64,000 nucleotides of DNA from Bacteroidota bacterium (lineage in GTDB: Bacteria; Bacteroidota; Bacteroidia; UBA4408), in the NCBI GenBank assembly GCA_016721765.1, contig JADKHO010000002.1, positions 558,001 through 622,000 of the forward strand. Reading direction: 5' to 3'. Shown in pieces: positions 1-8,416 of this stretch (position 1 is the first letter of the stretch; every line of letters starts with the position of its first letter). A program made the position numbers and the translations under genes. Below the pieces are notes generated by a model. The model was not told where the DNA came from, did not search any database, and worked only from the letters and a program-made list of their open reading frames with translations.

Positions 1-2
1 AT

Positions 3-428
3 GTTTCGAGCAAACACTTGAACACTTACTCAAGTGACTCCTGCAGATTAGCAGAGCATATTGAACAAAAATGGGATAGTAACTTAATGCAATATGTGAA
101 TTATATTCGAAACGAATTTGTTGATTACTCTGCTTTTATTGGTGTGAAAGAAGCGGATAAAACAATTGTGAATATTTCGGTTTCACCCAATCCGGCAGCT
201 GAAAAAGTTGTGTTGAGTTATTCTTTAAAGCAAGAAGGACAGGTAATTATTTCACTTAGAACTTTGCTGGGAGCTGATATTTTTGTTTCAAAATCCATTA
301 TCCAAAGTCCAGGTTCTTATCAACCTATTATTGATGTAACTTCACTTTCGACAGGCGTCTATTTTCTTACTTTAGAAGTTAATGGAAGAAAAGAAGTTCG
401 AAAAATAATCGTTCCTGAGCGCTTTTAA
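3..428 (+). CDS. C-terminal part of a secreted protein with T9SS type A sorting domain (5' end outside window)
   Basis: The frame is open from the left window edge; the first possible start inside it is a TTG at 18, so the gene very probably begins upstream. The last ~85 residues form a typical type A sorting domain: a VSPNPA motif, then beta-strand-rich sequence, then a TGVYFLTLEVNGRKEVRKIIV ending. In this family the domain directs outer-membrane export by T9SS and is removed or used for surface anchoring. The visible upstream part (about 50 residues, charged and aromatic) gives no clue to function. It converges on the DUF853 gene with only 2 nt between the stop codons and no obvious terminator. 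Confidence is high for the sorting domain; the role of the whole protein is unknown. Confidence 0.75.
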   Translation, partial: VSSKHLNTYSSDSCRLAEHIEQKWDSNLMQYVNYIRNEFVDYSAFIGVKEADKTIVNISVSPNPAAEKVVLSYSLKQEGQVIISLRTLLGADIFVSKSIIQSPGSYQPIIDVTSLSTGVYFLTLEVNGRKEVRKIIVPERF

Positions 429-430
429 AA

Positions 431-1975
431 TTAAAAAAAGGAGCTCTTTTTTTTACTGCTTCTTCCCCCAAGTCCAAGTGCACCAAGTAATCCACGTGTT
501 AGTGCACCTGCAACGGTAACGCCAATACTTCGGGTAACCGGACTGGCAATTATTTTTTCGAAAGTTGTTTTTTCTTGCTTTTGCGGTTTTCTTACTTCCG
601 TTTGCTCTTGCTGTTCCACCGCATTCTTAATTTTGGCATTCAGCATTTCAAATGCACTTTCACGGTCGATGGTTTCGGCGTATTTTTTTACCAAGGGAGA
701 CGCAGCAATTAAGCTACTAATTTCAGCCTCGTTTAAAATATCCATGCGAGAAGTTGGTGGGCAAAGCAAAGTAGCAACGAGCATAGTTGGATTACCTTTT
801 TCATTTAAAGCAGTTATCGCAGCTTCGCCGATTCCAAGGCTGGTAAGCAATTCATCTGTTTTATAAAAATCGGTAATGGGATAATTTTCGGCGGTGAGCT
901 TTATCATTTTTCTATCCACGGCTGTAAATGCGCGTAAGGCATGTTGCACTTTTAAGCCAAGTTGACTTAATACTGCTGACGGAATATCACTTGGATTTTG
1001 GGTGCAGAAAAATATTCCAACTCCTTTGGAGCGTATTAATTTTATGATACTTTCAATTTGATCTTGTAATGCCTTACTCGCTTCCTTAAAGATTAAATGC
1101 GCTTCGTCAATGAATACTACTAATTTGGGCTGATCTAAATCCCCTTCTTCCGGAAAAGTCGCATACACTTCTGCCAACAGGCTAAGCATAAAAGTGGAGA
1201 AAAGCTTTGGTTTATCTTGAATATCGGTGAGGCGCATGATGCTAATTATTCCTTTTCCATTTTCATCAATGCGTGTTAAGTCCTCCACATCAAATGATTT
1301 TTCACCAAAAAACAATTCAGCGCCTTGTTGCTCTAGTTCCACAATTTTTCGAAGGATGGTTCCTGAGGTAGCCGTGCTTATTGCCCCATAAGCTTCAGTA
1401 ATTTCTGCTTTGCCGTCGTTGGTGACATAATTCAATAATTTTTTAAAATCCTTTAAATCCACTAAAGGCAATTGCTTATCATCGGCATACTTATATACGA
1501 GTGCAACCACACCTTGTTGGGTGTCGTTCAGTTCTAATATTTTTGAAAATAGCACAGGGCCAAATTCCGAAACTGTTGCTCTGAGGCGCACGCCATTTTG
1601 CTGGGAGATGCTGAGCAGTTCTACAGGAAAGCTTGCAGGTTGGAAAGGCACTCCAATTTTGGCACTTCGCTCTTCAATTTTAGGATTTGTGCTACCGGCT
1701 TGGGCAATTCCACTGAGGTCGCCTTTAATATCCATCATCAATACCGGAATTCCATTTTTCGATAATCCTTCTGCAATATTTTGTAGTGTTTTGGTCTTAC
1801 CGGTACCGGTAGCGCCTGCAATTAAGCCATGACGATTCAGTGTTTTTAAGGGAATTTTAACTTCACTTCCGGATAAGCATTCCCCATTTAAAATTGCTGC
1901 ACCTAAATGTAAAGAGGCTCCTTTGAAAGTATAATCTAATGCAAGCTTTTCGATAAAACTTTGTTTAACATCCAT
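431..1975 (-). CDS. HerA/DUF853 family P-loop ATPase (YjgR-like)
   Basis: This is a 514-residue protein of the DUF853/HerA-like helicase family. Walker A is GATGTGKT at residues 54-61 and Walker B is LVVFIDEAH at 285-293. The conserved MMDIKGDLSG segment follows Walker A, and the family's low-complexity basic tail (GLGGRSSKKKSSFF) closes the protein. No signal peptide or membrane segment is seen, so it should be cytoplasmic. Family members are presumed DNA-translocating ATPases, but no defined cellular role is established. The ATG at 1975 is the only sensible start. A TAAATTTG element lies 25 nt upstream on the minus strand. Length and motifs are complete, and there is no partner nuclease such as NurA next to it. 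Confidence 0.88.
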   Translation of the reverse strand: MDVKQSFIEKLALDYTFKGASLHLGAAILNGECLSGSEVKIPLKTLNRHGLIAGATGTGKTKTLQNIAEGLSKNGIPVLMMDIKGDLSGIAQAGSTNPKIEERSAKIGVPFQPASFPVELLSISQQNGVRLRATVSEFGPVLFSKILELNDTQQGVVALVYKYADDKQLPLVDLKDFKKLLNYVTNDGKAEITEAYGAISTATSGTILRKIVELEQQGAELFFGEKSFDVEDLTRIDENGKGIISIMRLTDIQDKPKLFSTFMLSLLAEVYATFPEEGDLDQPKLVVFIDEAHLIFKEASKALQDQIESIIKLIRSKGVGIFFCTQNPSDIPSAVLSQLGLKVQHALRAFTAVDRKMIKLTAENYPITDFYKTDELLTSLGIGEAAITALNEKGNPTMLVATLLCPPTSRMDILNEAEISSLIAASPLVKKYAETIDRESAFEMLNAKIKNAVEQQEQTEVRKPQKQEKTTFEKIIASPVTRSIGVTVAGALTRGLLGALGLGGRSSKKKSSFF

Positions 1976-1999
1976 AAAATTTAAAAATTAGAAAAGCGA

Positions 2000-2007
2000 C
2001 AAATTTA
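2000..2007 (-). promoter_or_regulatory. Candidate -7 element (TAAATTTG) for the DUF853 gene
   Basis: An exact match to the Bacteroidota -7 consensus TAnnTTTG on the minus strand, 25 nt before the ATG. No good TTG at the usual distance was seen, so this is a candidate only. Confidence 0.45.
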
Positions 2008-2064
2008 TAAATTCAAGCCAAAGTTAGGGGTGAAACTTGACTAAATATGAATTGCAAATTCATT

Positions 2065-2094
2065 TTGTTTTTTACCAAATATAGGTTAAGTTTG
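2065..2094 (+). promoter_or_regulatory. Bacteroidota promoter: TTG-N19-TAAGTTTG
   Basis: TTG at 2065-2067 is followed after exactly 19 nt by TAAGTTTG (2087-2094), matching the -33/-7 pattern of Bacteroidota primary sigma factors. The expected transcript start is near 2098-2100, leaving a leader of about 27 nt before the ATG at 2126. Confidence 0.7.
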
Positions 2095-2125
2095 TCCCAA
2101 TATACTAACTATAACCTATTTTAAT

Positions 2126-5100
2126 ATGAGAAACAATTTATTTGCTGCTCTTTTATTGATTGCTTTGCCTGTTACATCTTTATTTGCGCAGCAAAGTGAG
2201 AAAATAAGTGTTGCAAAACCCAAGCAAGTAATTTCGGAGTTCGAGCGTAATAATGCTTCCTTTCTTGAAAAAAACAAGGCATTATTGGCTGATTTTGATG
2301 AAAAGAAAATTCAACTTCAGCTAAAGCAAAAAGGAGTTTCTTTAGCTGCTCAAAAGGAAATTATTATTGGCAAAAAAATAAAGCATATTCAATCAAAGTT
2401 GCATACTGCAGCTCCAAACATTAGTGCCAATATAAGTAATAAAGCCTTAGCAGCCTGCGATAATATTGGATTTGAATTAGGTAATTTCACGAACTGGGAT
2501 GCCGGTACTGGGGAGTTAACCGGTTTAAATTGGGGATTGTGTCCCAACCCTCCTATTGCTCCATCCGATTATGCACCGGGAGTTATTTTGGGTGTACCGA
2601 ACGAGAATTCATGGCCTGCTACAACCTCAAGACAAACAATTTTAACTGACCCAAATCGATTTGATACAATTGCGCGTGATCCACAAAACGGTAACTACAT
2701 GATACCTTATTTAGCTCCGGGCGGATCAGGTGTTTCGGTGCGTTTAGGTAATGCTTCAACGGGTGCAGAAACCGAAAAATTGAAATACCGAATCGATGTT
2801 AATACCGGAAACTTTCAAGTGCAGTATAAATATGCTATCGTTTATCAAAACCCAAGTCACCCACAAAATAACCAACCTTTTTTCCAAGCACGTATTCTTG
2901 ATTCTTTAGGTGATCCATTAAGCGGTCAGAGTTGTGGTGTATTTTGTTATTTTGCGGATGCAAGCAGTCCTGATTTTATTACCCTTCAAGGTGGTACAAC
3001 CTTTAATCCATTTTCTTTTGACGACATTCAGTTTAAAACATGGTCGGATGTTTCTTTCGATTTAAGTCCTTTTGTGGGTCAAACTGTTTATGTGGAATTT
3101 ACAACAGGTGACTGTTCTCAATCGGGTCACTTTGGATATGCTTATATAGATGCTGTATGTGGAGGAAACAAATTAACTGTTTCGATTTGTCCAAATTCCG
3201 ATACTGCTATTGTGCATGCACCACTTGGATATTCCTCCTACGAGTGGCAAGATACTCTGGGTAATGTTTTAGGAAATGAAGATAGTTTAATTGTTGTAAA
3301 TCCTGTTTTTGGGGATCACTTTATTGCTTTCTTGGGATCAAACGCCAGCGGTACTTGTTTAAGTACTTTAGATGCCTATTTTGATGAATATACCGAAGTA
3401 CCGGTTACCACCAGTGTTTTAAACTTAGTGTGTAATGGAGTAACCGTTGGAAATGCAACAGCAATCGTTGACCAGTCAGTAATCCCACCTCCTTATACTT
3501 ATCAGTGGTTTAATTCAAATGGGCAGCCTATACCTAATTCTAATAACGCAGTTTTGCCCACCACAACAGGCGGCACTTTTTGGGTTACGGTAACGAGTCA
3601 GGATGGATGTAGCAATTTTTTACCTGATACTGCCGTAGTTAGTTCTCAGCAAAATTATTCGCATGTAACCACCCAAGTAGCTTCAAATACCTGTTTATTT
3701 ACGCCCGTTCAACTAGAAGTAATAACCACTCCCCCGGGATTAGGATACACTTATGAATGGACACCCAGCAAATTTTTGAATTCAGATACCATTGCAGCTC
3801 CTTTGGCTGATATTTATACACCAGGACATTATGTTTACTATATTACCATTACCGGTTCTGACGGATGTCAAAAGCACGATTCTGTTGTATTTACCGTTCA
3901 AGCCAATTATCCTCCCGATGCTACCGCATTTGGAAATGCAGAATACACTGAAACTTATTTGTGCCACGGTGATACCGCTCAACTTGGCGTAACATTTGGC
4001 CCGGGTACTCCCGGAATTTGTGGAATTGGTCCGGTTTGTACTGGTCCTGTAAAACAAACACAAATTGGTATGTCTTCATCTACTTCAAATACAACTAGTA
4101 CTTATCCTGCTCCTTTCGGAAGTTTTTATCAAAACACTAAACAACAGTATATTTTCCATGCGGATGAGTTATTGGCTGCCGGAATTAAAGGTGGTTTAAT
4201 TAATGGTATTGGATTTAAAGTTAACGGCATCTCGAGTCCATTAAACAACAATTACACAGTAAAAATGGGCTGTATTAATCAAATTGAATTTGATCCTACT
4301 AACCTACAATTTATTGATACTTTATCTTTGGTTACCGTATATAATCCTAAACAAACTAATACAGTTATTGGTTGGAATACCTTGGATTTTGACCAATCGT
4401 ATGCTTGGGATGGAATTTCTAATTTATTAATTGAAACGTGCACCGGCTCTAATAATTTTGCCCTAGGACAAAATTCAATTTCTCCTTATACTTCTACTTC
4501 ATTTAATTCTTGCATGTTCCGCAGAAATGATGTACTACCAAATACGATTTGCTCTGACATACTTATAAGCCCTGCCACACAAGGCGGTGTAAGTACAAAA
4601 CGACCAAACATTATGTTCCATACCTGTGGGTACCCTGCCGATACTGTAAATGTTTCCTATAAATGGATACCTAGTGATGGATTATCAAACGATACCCTTC
4701 GCAATCCAATTGCTTCACCAAGCATTACTACAAACTATTCACTAGTTATTACAGATAAACTTCATGGTTGTATTGATACTTCACAATTTAAAGTGGTATT
4801 GCCACCAAATGCAGGTTTAAGTGCTGATCCAGCTGAAGGCCCTGCTCCGTTAGCGGTAAACTTCACCAATTCTTCAGATACCAGCTTCACCACCTTCCTT
4901 TGGAATTTTGCGGATGGTGCTGTATTCCTAGCAACTGATCCAAACAATACTGCGCATAATTTTGAACAAGCAGGTGAATACAATGTAATGCTAATTGGAA
5001 CAAGTGCACAAGGTTGTACAGATACTGCCACTGCTTTAGTTCGTGTTCTTACGTCAGAATTAAATGTGCCTAACATCTTTACACCAAACGGAGATGCTGA

Positions 5101-5314
5101 AAACAATGAGTTTAAAATCAACTCTCCCGGAATTGAATCTTTCTCCGGTGTTATCTTTGATCGTTGGGGTAAAAAAGTGTTTGAATGGAGCGATCCAAAC
5201 AAAGGATGGGATGGTAAGAATGCTAAGGATGGTGTGTATTACTATGTAATTAAAGCCACCGGAGTTGACGGCCACCAATACGATGAAAAAGGTAACGTTA
5301 CCTTGTTACGCTAA
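2126..5314 (+). CDS. Large secreted protein with PKD-like domain and gliding-motility-associated (T9SS type B) C-terminal domain
   Basis: A 1062-residue protein. It begins with a clear signal peptide (MRNNLFAALLLIALP..., cleavage expected near LFA-Q, residue 21). Several Ig-like segments follow. A ~190-residue module (about nt 4040-4640) closely resembles the N-terminal module of the secreted protein at 31685. Next comes a PKD-like domain (about residues 895-970, with LWNFADG in place of the usual WDFGDG). The last ~85 residues carry the CHU_C/type B signature: IFTPNGD, then FDRWGKKVFEW, then WDGKNAKDGVYYYVIKA. It is inferred to be exported by T9SS and displayed or released as an adhesin-like protein; no enzymatic domain was seen. 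It has its own strong promoter and a terminator directly downstream, so it is monocistronic. Confidence 0.85.
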   Translation: MRNNLFAALLLIALPVTSLFAQQSEKISVAKPKQVISEFERNNASFLEKNKALLADFDEKKIQLQLKQKGVSLAAQKEIIIGKKIKHIQSKLHTAAPNISANISNKALAACDNIGFELGNFTNWDAGTGELTGLNWGLCPNPPIAPSDYAPGVILGVPNENSWPATTSRQTILTDPNRFDTIARDPQNGNYMIPYLAPGGSGVSVRLGNASTGAETEKLKYRIDVNTGNFQVQYKYAIVYQNPSHPQNNQPFFQARILDSLGDPLSGQSCGVFCYFADASSPDFITLQGGTTFNPFSFDDIQFKTWSDVSFDLSPFVGQTVYVEFTTGDCSQSGHFGYAYIDAVCGGNKLTVSICPNSDTAIVHAPLGYSSYEWQDTLGNVLGNEDSLIVVNPVFGDHFIAFLGSNASGTCLSTLDAYFDEYTEVPVTTSVLNLVCNGVTVGNATAIVDQSVIPPPYTYQWFNSNGQPIPNSNNAVLPTTTGGTFWVTVTSQDGCSNFLPDTAVVSSQQNYSHVTTQVASNTCLFTPVQLEVITTPPGLGYTYEWTPSKFLNSDTIAAPLADIYTPGHYVYYITITGSDGCQKHDSVVFTVQANYPPDATAFGNAEYTETYLCHGDTAQLGVTFGPGTPGICGIGPVCTGPVKQTQIGMSSSTSNTTSTYPAPFGSFYQNTKQQYIFHADELLAAGIKGGLINGIGFKVNGISSPLNNNYTVKMGCINQIEFDPTNLQFIDTLSLVTVYNPKQTNTVIGWNTLDFDQSYAWDGISNLLIETCTGSNNFALGQNSISPYTSTSFNSCMFRRNDVLPNTICSDILISPATQGGVSTKRPNIMFHTCGYPADTVNVSYKWIPSDGLSNDTLRNPIASPSITTNYSLVITDKLHGCIDTSQFKVVLPPNAGLSADPAEGPAPLAVNFTNSSDTSFTTFLWNFADGAVFLATDPNNTAHNFEQAGEYNVMLIGTSAQGCTDTATALVRVLTSELNVPNIFTPNGDAENNEFKINSPGIESFSGVIFDRWGKKVFEWSDPNKGWDGKNAKDGVYYYVIKATGVDGHQYDEKGNVTLLR

Positions 5315-5330
5315 TTAAAATCATATTTTT

Positions 5331-5364
5331 AAAAAGCCATTCCTGAAAAGGAGTGGCTTTTTTT
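5331..5364 (+). terminator. Rho-independent terminator
   Basis: AAAAAGCCATTCC and GGAGTGGCTTTTT form a hairpin of about 12 pairs (one G-T) around a short A-rich loop, followed by a T run. It lies 17 nt after the stop codon of the type B secreted protein. Confidence 0.85.
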
Positions 5365-5423
5365 ATGCAAATAACTCTACTTCCAATTAAAATTACTTAA
5401 CACTGTTTACGATTAAATTTAGC

Positions 5424-5431
5424 TACTTTTG
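5424..5431 (+). promoter_or_regulatory. Candidate -7 element (TACTTTTG) close to the start codon
   Basis: An exact TAnnTTTG match ending 8 nt before the ATG at 5440. If functional, the transcript would start only a few nt before the ATG (very short leader). No convincing TTG was seen at 17-21 nt upstream. Confidence 0.45.
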
Positions 5432-5439
5432 CTGTCCGC

Positions 5440-5766
5440 ATGAAGATGTTTAAAAAAGTTATAGCTTATTTTCTGCTGCTGGTAATTTCTCTAGTAGTTG
5501 TCCCCAAAGAGCTTATTCACAGCTTTACTGAACACAATGATACTGAGGACAGGGTGCATTTTCCGGATGCACCAATAAGTATAGATGTTGAGCATACGCA
5601 TTGCGACTTCCTAAAAATTAATGTTCCGCTTTACTGTTTTGAATTTGATTTTACTCAGGAAATTCTTCCTACCACCTATTATAGTTTTACTGCTTATAAA
5701 ACGCAGTCGATTGTAAGCTCGTGCGTTTTAAACCTTAGCCTTCGTGGTCCCCCGCAATTAGTTTAA
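5440..5766 (+). CDS. Small secreted/anchored His- and Cys-containing protein upstream of a TonB receptor
   Basis: A 108-residue protein with a hydrophobic N-terminal segment (residues 6-21) that acts as a signal peptide or anchor. The remaining ~85 residues are probably periplasmic. Potential metal ligands are spread through it: H27, H32, H40, the pair H52/H54 with C55 (HTHC), C66 and C95. It ends in a LRGPPQ tail. I recall small proteins with His/Cys-rich middles and a C-terminal (L)R(G/A)PP tail beside TonB receptors in other Bacteroidota, but know of no characterised function. It lies 118 nt before the receptor gene on the same strand, so co-expression and a role in metal handling are inferred. 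A second ATG at 5446 is possible. Function unproven. Confidence 0.6.
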   Translation: MKMFKKVIAYFLLLVISLVVVPKELIHSFTEHNDTEDRVHFPDAPISIDVEHTHCDFLKINVPLYCFEFDFTQEILPTTYYSFTAYKTQSIVSSCVLNLSLRGPPQLV

Positions 5767-5884
5767 TAAATCCTCCATTTATTAATTGTTATTTACTAAA
5801 GCACGGTCAAATGTGCTTTTTGTAAATTTTTATTTACAACACTCTCTAAAATTATTTTTTAGCAGGCTAATACTAATTCATAAC

Positions 5885-8323
5885 ATGTCATTAAAAATAA
5901 AAATACAAATAGGAAAGCTGCTATTTCTGCAGTTTTGCATTCCATTTTTGGCTTATGCACAAAATAGCCTTTCAGGAATAATAACGGATTCAAAAGATAA
6001 ATTACCCATTCCTGGTGTTGCCATTTATTTTCCGGATTTAAGAACGGGCGCCATTACAAATGCAGATGGGAACTACTTGATAAAGAATTTACCCAATGGA
6101 AAATTTTCGATTTCTGTAAAATACTTAGGCTACACTACTCAAAATTTAAGTCTTGAAATAAAAGGGGATTTAAAAAAAGATTTCGAATTGACAGAAGGAG
6201 TTGTAGAAAGTAAAGAGTTTATTGTAACCGGTGTGTCTCAAGCTACCGAGCGCAGCCGCACTCCTACCCCTGTTTCGCTCGTTCCAAAAGCGGCATTGCT
6301 TGAAAACACTTCTACCAACATCATTGATGCGCTTGCCAAGCAACCGGGAATAGCGCAATTAAGCACAGGGCAAGGCATTTCAAAACCTGTAATACGAGGA
6401 TTGGGATTTAACCGTGTAGTGGTGGTAAACGATGGAATTCGGCAAGAAGGGCAACAATGGGGGGATGAACACGGAATTGAAATTGATGAATATTCGGTGA
6501 ATACTGTAGAAATTTTAAAAGGCCCTGCTTCCCTTTCCTATGGCTCGGATGCGATGGCAGGCGTAATTAATTTTATTTCCGCACCAACCGCTTTAGAAGG
6601 AGAAATTAATGGGAACTTAATTAGCAATTACCAAACAAATAATTCCTTGCAGGGATACAGCGCCAGTGTTAGCGGCAACCAAAAAGGACTGGTATGGAAT
6701 GCCCGCTATAGCCATAAACTATCCGGTAATTATAAAAATGCTTTTGATGGAAAAGTATTGAATTCAGGCTTTAAAGAAAGCAATTTTAGCGGCATGTTTG
6801 GGCTTACAAAAAAATGGGGCTATTCGCACTTGCATGTTGGTTATTACAATTTGTCACTTGGTTTACCCGAAGGGGAGCGAGATAGCATAAGCGGAAAGTT
6901 TTTAAAACAAGTTGCATTGAATGATAGCACTTTAGAAACAGTAATAGCATCGCAAAATGACTTGAAAGGTTATACATTTTGGGAACCGCGGCAAAAAATT
7001 AATCATGTTAAAATGGTATGGAATAACAGTATTGTTGCAGGCCGCGGAAGAATTGGCGCCTCACTTGGGTTTCAACAAAACATGCGACAAGAATTTGGTG
7101 ATGTTTTGGCTCCCAAGCAATATGGGCTTTATTTTTTATTGAATAGTATAAATTACGATTTGCGCTATATTTTCCCTGAAAAAAACAACTGGAATTTAGC
7201 AACAGGGATAAATGGTATGCAACAAATTTCGCGCAATAAGGGAATAGAATACTTAATTCCGGAATATGATTTGTTTGATGCAGGCGCATTTTTTATTGTA
7301 AAAAAATCAATACAAAAATTAGATATCAGTGGCGGGCTCCGATACGATACCCGAACTGAAAACGGAACTGAACTTTATTTGGATTCATTAGGTGTAATGG
7401 CATCGGCAAACGAAACAGGTGCGGCACGTAAGTTTGAAAAATTCAACCTTAATTTCTCAGGTATTTCGGGAAGTATAGGTGGCACGTATCAGTTTACAGA
7501 ATCGGTATTTGCCAAAATTAATGCTTCACGCGGTTATCGGGCTCCTGCCATATCAGAACTGGCATCAAATGGAATGCATGAAGGTACTTTGCGGTATGAA
7601 CTTGGAAATGTAAACTTAAAACCCGAAACCAGCCTTCAAACAGATTTAGAGTTTGGAATAAATAAAGATCACATTTCACTTGAAGTAGATGTATTTAACA
7701 ACCGAATTAATAACTTCATTTTTCCTGTTAAACTACTGGCACAAGCCGGTGGAGACTCCATTAGTGAAGGCTTAAGTACTTTTAAATATGTGGCTGGAAC
7801 GGCAAATTTATTCGGTGCTGAACTGGTGTTGGATTTACATCCGCATCCACTCGATTGGCTGCACTTCGAGAATTCTTTTTCAATTGTTAATGCCCAACAG
7901 CTTCACCAACCCGATTCGATGCGCTATTTGCCCTTTACCCCAACACCAAAGCTGCGTTCCGAATTAAAAGCAAGTGGCAAAAGTCTTGGAAAAAAAGTAA
8001 AAAATTGTTACGCAAAAATGGAGTTCGAATACTATTTTGCTCAAACAAATATATATTCTGCAGCCAATACAGAAAGTACTACTCCACAGTATTTTCTAAT
8101 TCATGCAGGTTTGGGAACAGATGTGGTGAATAAAAGTAAAAAGGTATTGTTTAGTTTTTATTTCAGCGCAAGTAACATTACTAATGTAGCCTATCAAAGC
8201 CATTTAAGCAGATTAAAATATGCACCCGAAAATTATGCAAGTGGAAGAAATGGAATTTTCAATATGGGTAGAAATTTTTCCTTTAAGCTGATGATTCCAA
8301 TTGCTTTTAAACAAAATAACTAA
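5885..8323 (+). CDS. TonB-dependent outer-membrane receptor, probably for a metal or metal complex
   Basis: An 812-residue receptor. I chose the ATG at 5885 rather than the longer frame from 5786 because it starts a good signal peptide (MSLKIKIQIGKLLFLQFCIP..., cleavage after AYA). Residues 28-103 are a carboxypeptidase-regulatory-like beta-sandwich. Residues ~125-232 are the plug, with PVIRGLGFNRVVVVNDGIR, GDEHGIEID and ILKGPASLSYGSDAMAGVINF. The rest is the 22-strand barrel ending in an aromatic strand. GDEHGIEID-type plugs recall ZnuD-like and copper/zinc receptors; together with the His/Cys protein upstream this suggests metal uptake, but siderophore or other ligands are not excluded. Transport needs TonB-ExbBD, which are not in this window. 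A terminator follows. Confidence 0.85.
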   Translation: MSLKIKIQIGKLLFLQFCIPFLAYAQNSLSGIITDSKDKLPIPGVAIYFPDLRTGAITNADGNYLIKNLPNGKFSISVKYLGYTTQNLSLEIKGDLKKDFELTEGVVESKEFIVTGVSQATERSRTPTPVSLVPKAALLENTSTNIIDALAKQPGIAQLSTGQGISKPVIRGLGFNRVVVVNDGIRQEGQQWGDEHGIEIDEYSVNTVEILKGPASLSYGSDAMAGVINFISAPTALEGEINGNLISNYQTNNSLQGYSASVSGNQKGLVWNARYSHKLSGNYKNAFDGKVLNSGFKESNFSGMFGLTKKWGYSHLHVGYYNLSLGLPEGERDSISGKFLKQVALNDSTLETVIASQNDLKGYTFWEPRQKINHVKMVWNNSIVAGRGRIGASLGFQQNMRQEFGDVLAPKQYGLYFLLNSINYDLRYIFPEKNNWNLATGINGMQQISRNKGIEYLIPEYDLFDAGAFFIVKKSIQKLDISGGLRYDTRTENGTELYLDSLGVMASANETGAARKFEKFNLNFSGISGSIGGTYQFTESVFAKINASRGYRAPAISELASNGMHEGTLRYELGNVNLKPETSLQTDLEFGINKDHISLEVDVFNNRINNFIFPVKLLAQAGGDSISEGLSTFKYVAGTANLFGAELVLDLHPHPLDWLHFENSFSIVNAQQLHQPDSMRYLPFTPTPKLRSELKASGKSLGKKVKNCYAKMEFEYYFAQTNIYSAANTESTTPQYFLIHAGLGTDVVNKSKKVLFSFYFSASNITNVAYQSHLSRLKYAPENYASGRNGIFNMGRNFSFKLMIPIAFKQNN

Positions 8324-8380
8324 ATACTTGTTTCTTAAGTTGGAGATTAGTGTCTCCTGTTTTACGGTTAAATTTCTTAG

Positions 8381-8416
8381 AAAACCTCTGAAAGCTTATG
8401 CCTAGGGGGTTTTTTA
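8381..8416. terminator. Probable bidirectional terminator between convergent genes
   Basis: AAAACCTCT pairs with AGGGGGTTTT (with G-T pairs) around a ~14-nt loop, followed by T's on the plus strand and A's on the other side. It sits between the TonB receptor and the convergent hydrolase, overlapping the latter's stop codon. A smaller perfect hairpin (GGAGA/TCTCC) lies at 8342-8356. Confidence 0.6.

Noticed and set aside
1521..1832. Plus-strand open frame opposite the DUF853 gene
   Set aside because: It lies wholly antisense to conserved coding sequence and has no recognisable protein features; a shadow frame.
431..1975. HerA-based antiphage system (HerA with Sir2 or DUF4297)
   Set aside because: The protein is a DUF853-type ATPase with no effector gene beside it; neighbours are unrelated secreted proteins.
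5786..5884. Longer N-terminus of the TonB receptor
   Set aside because: The 33 upstream codons place a non-signal segment before a perfect signal peptide at 5885; the shorter start is better.
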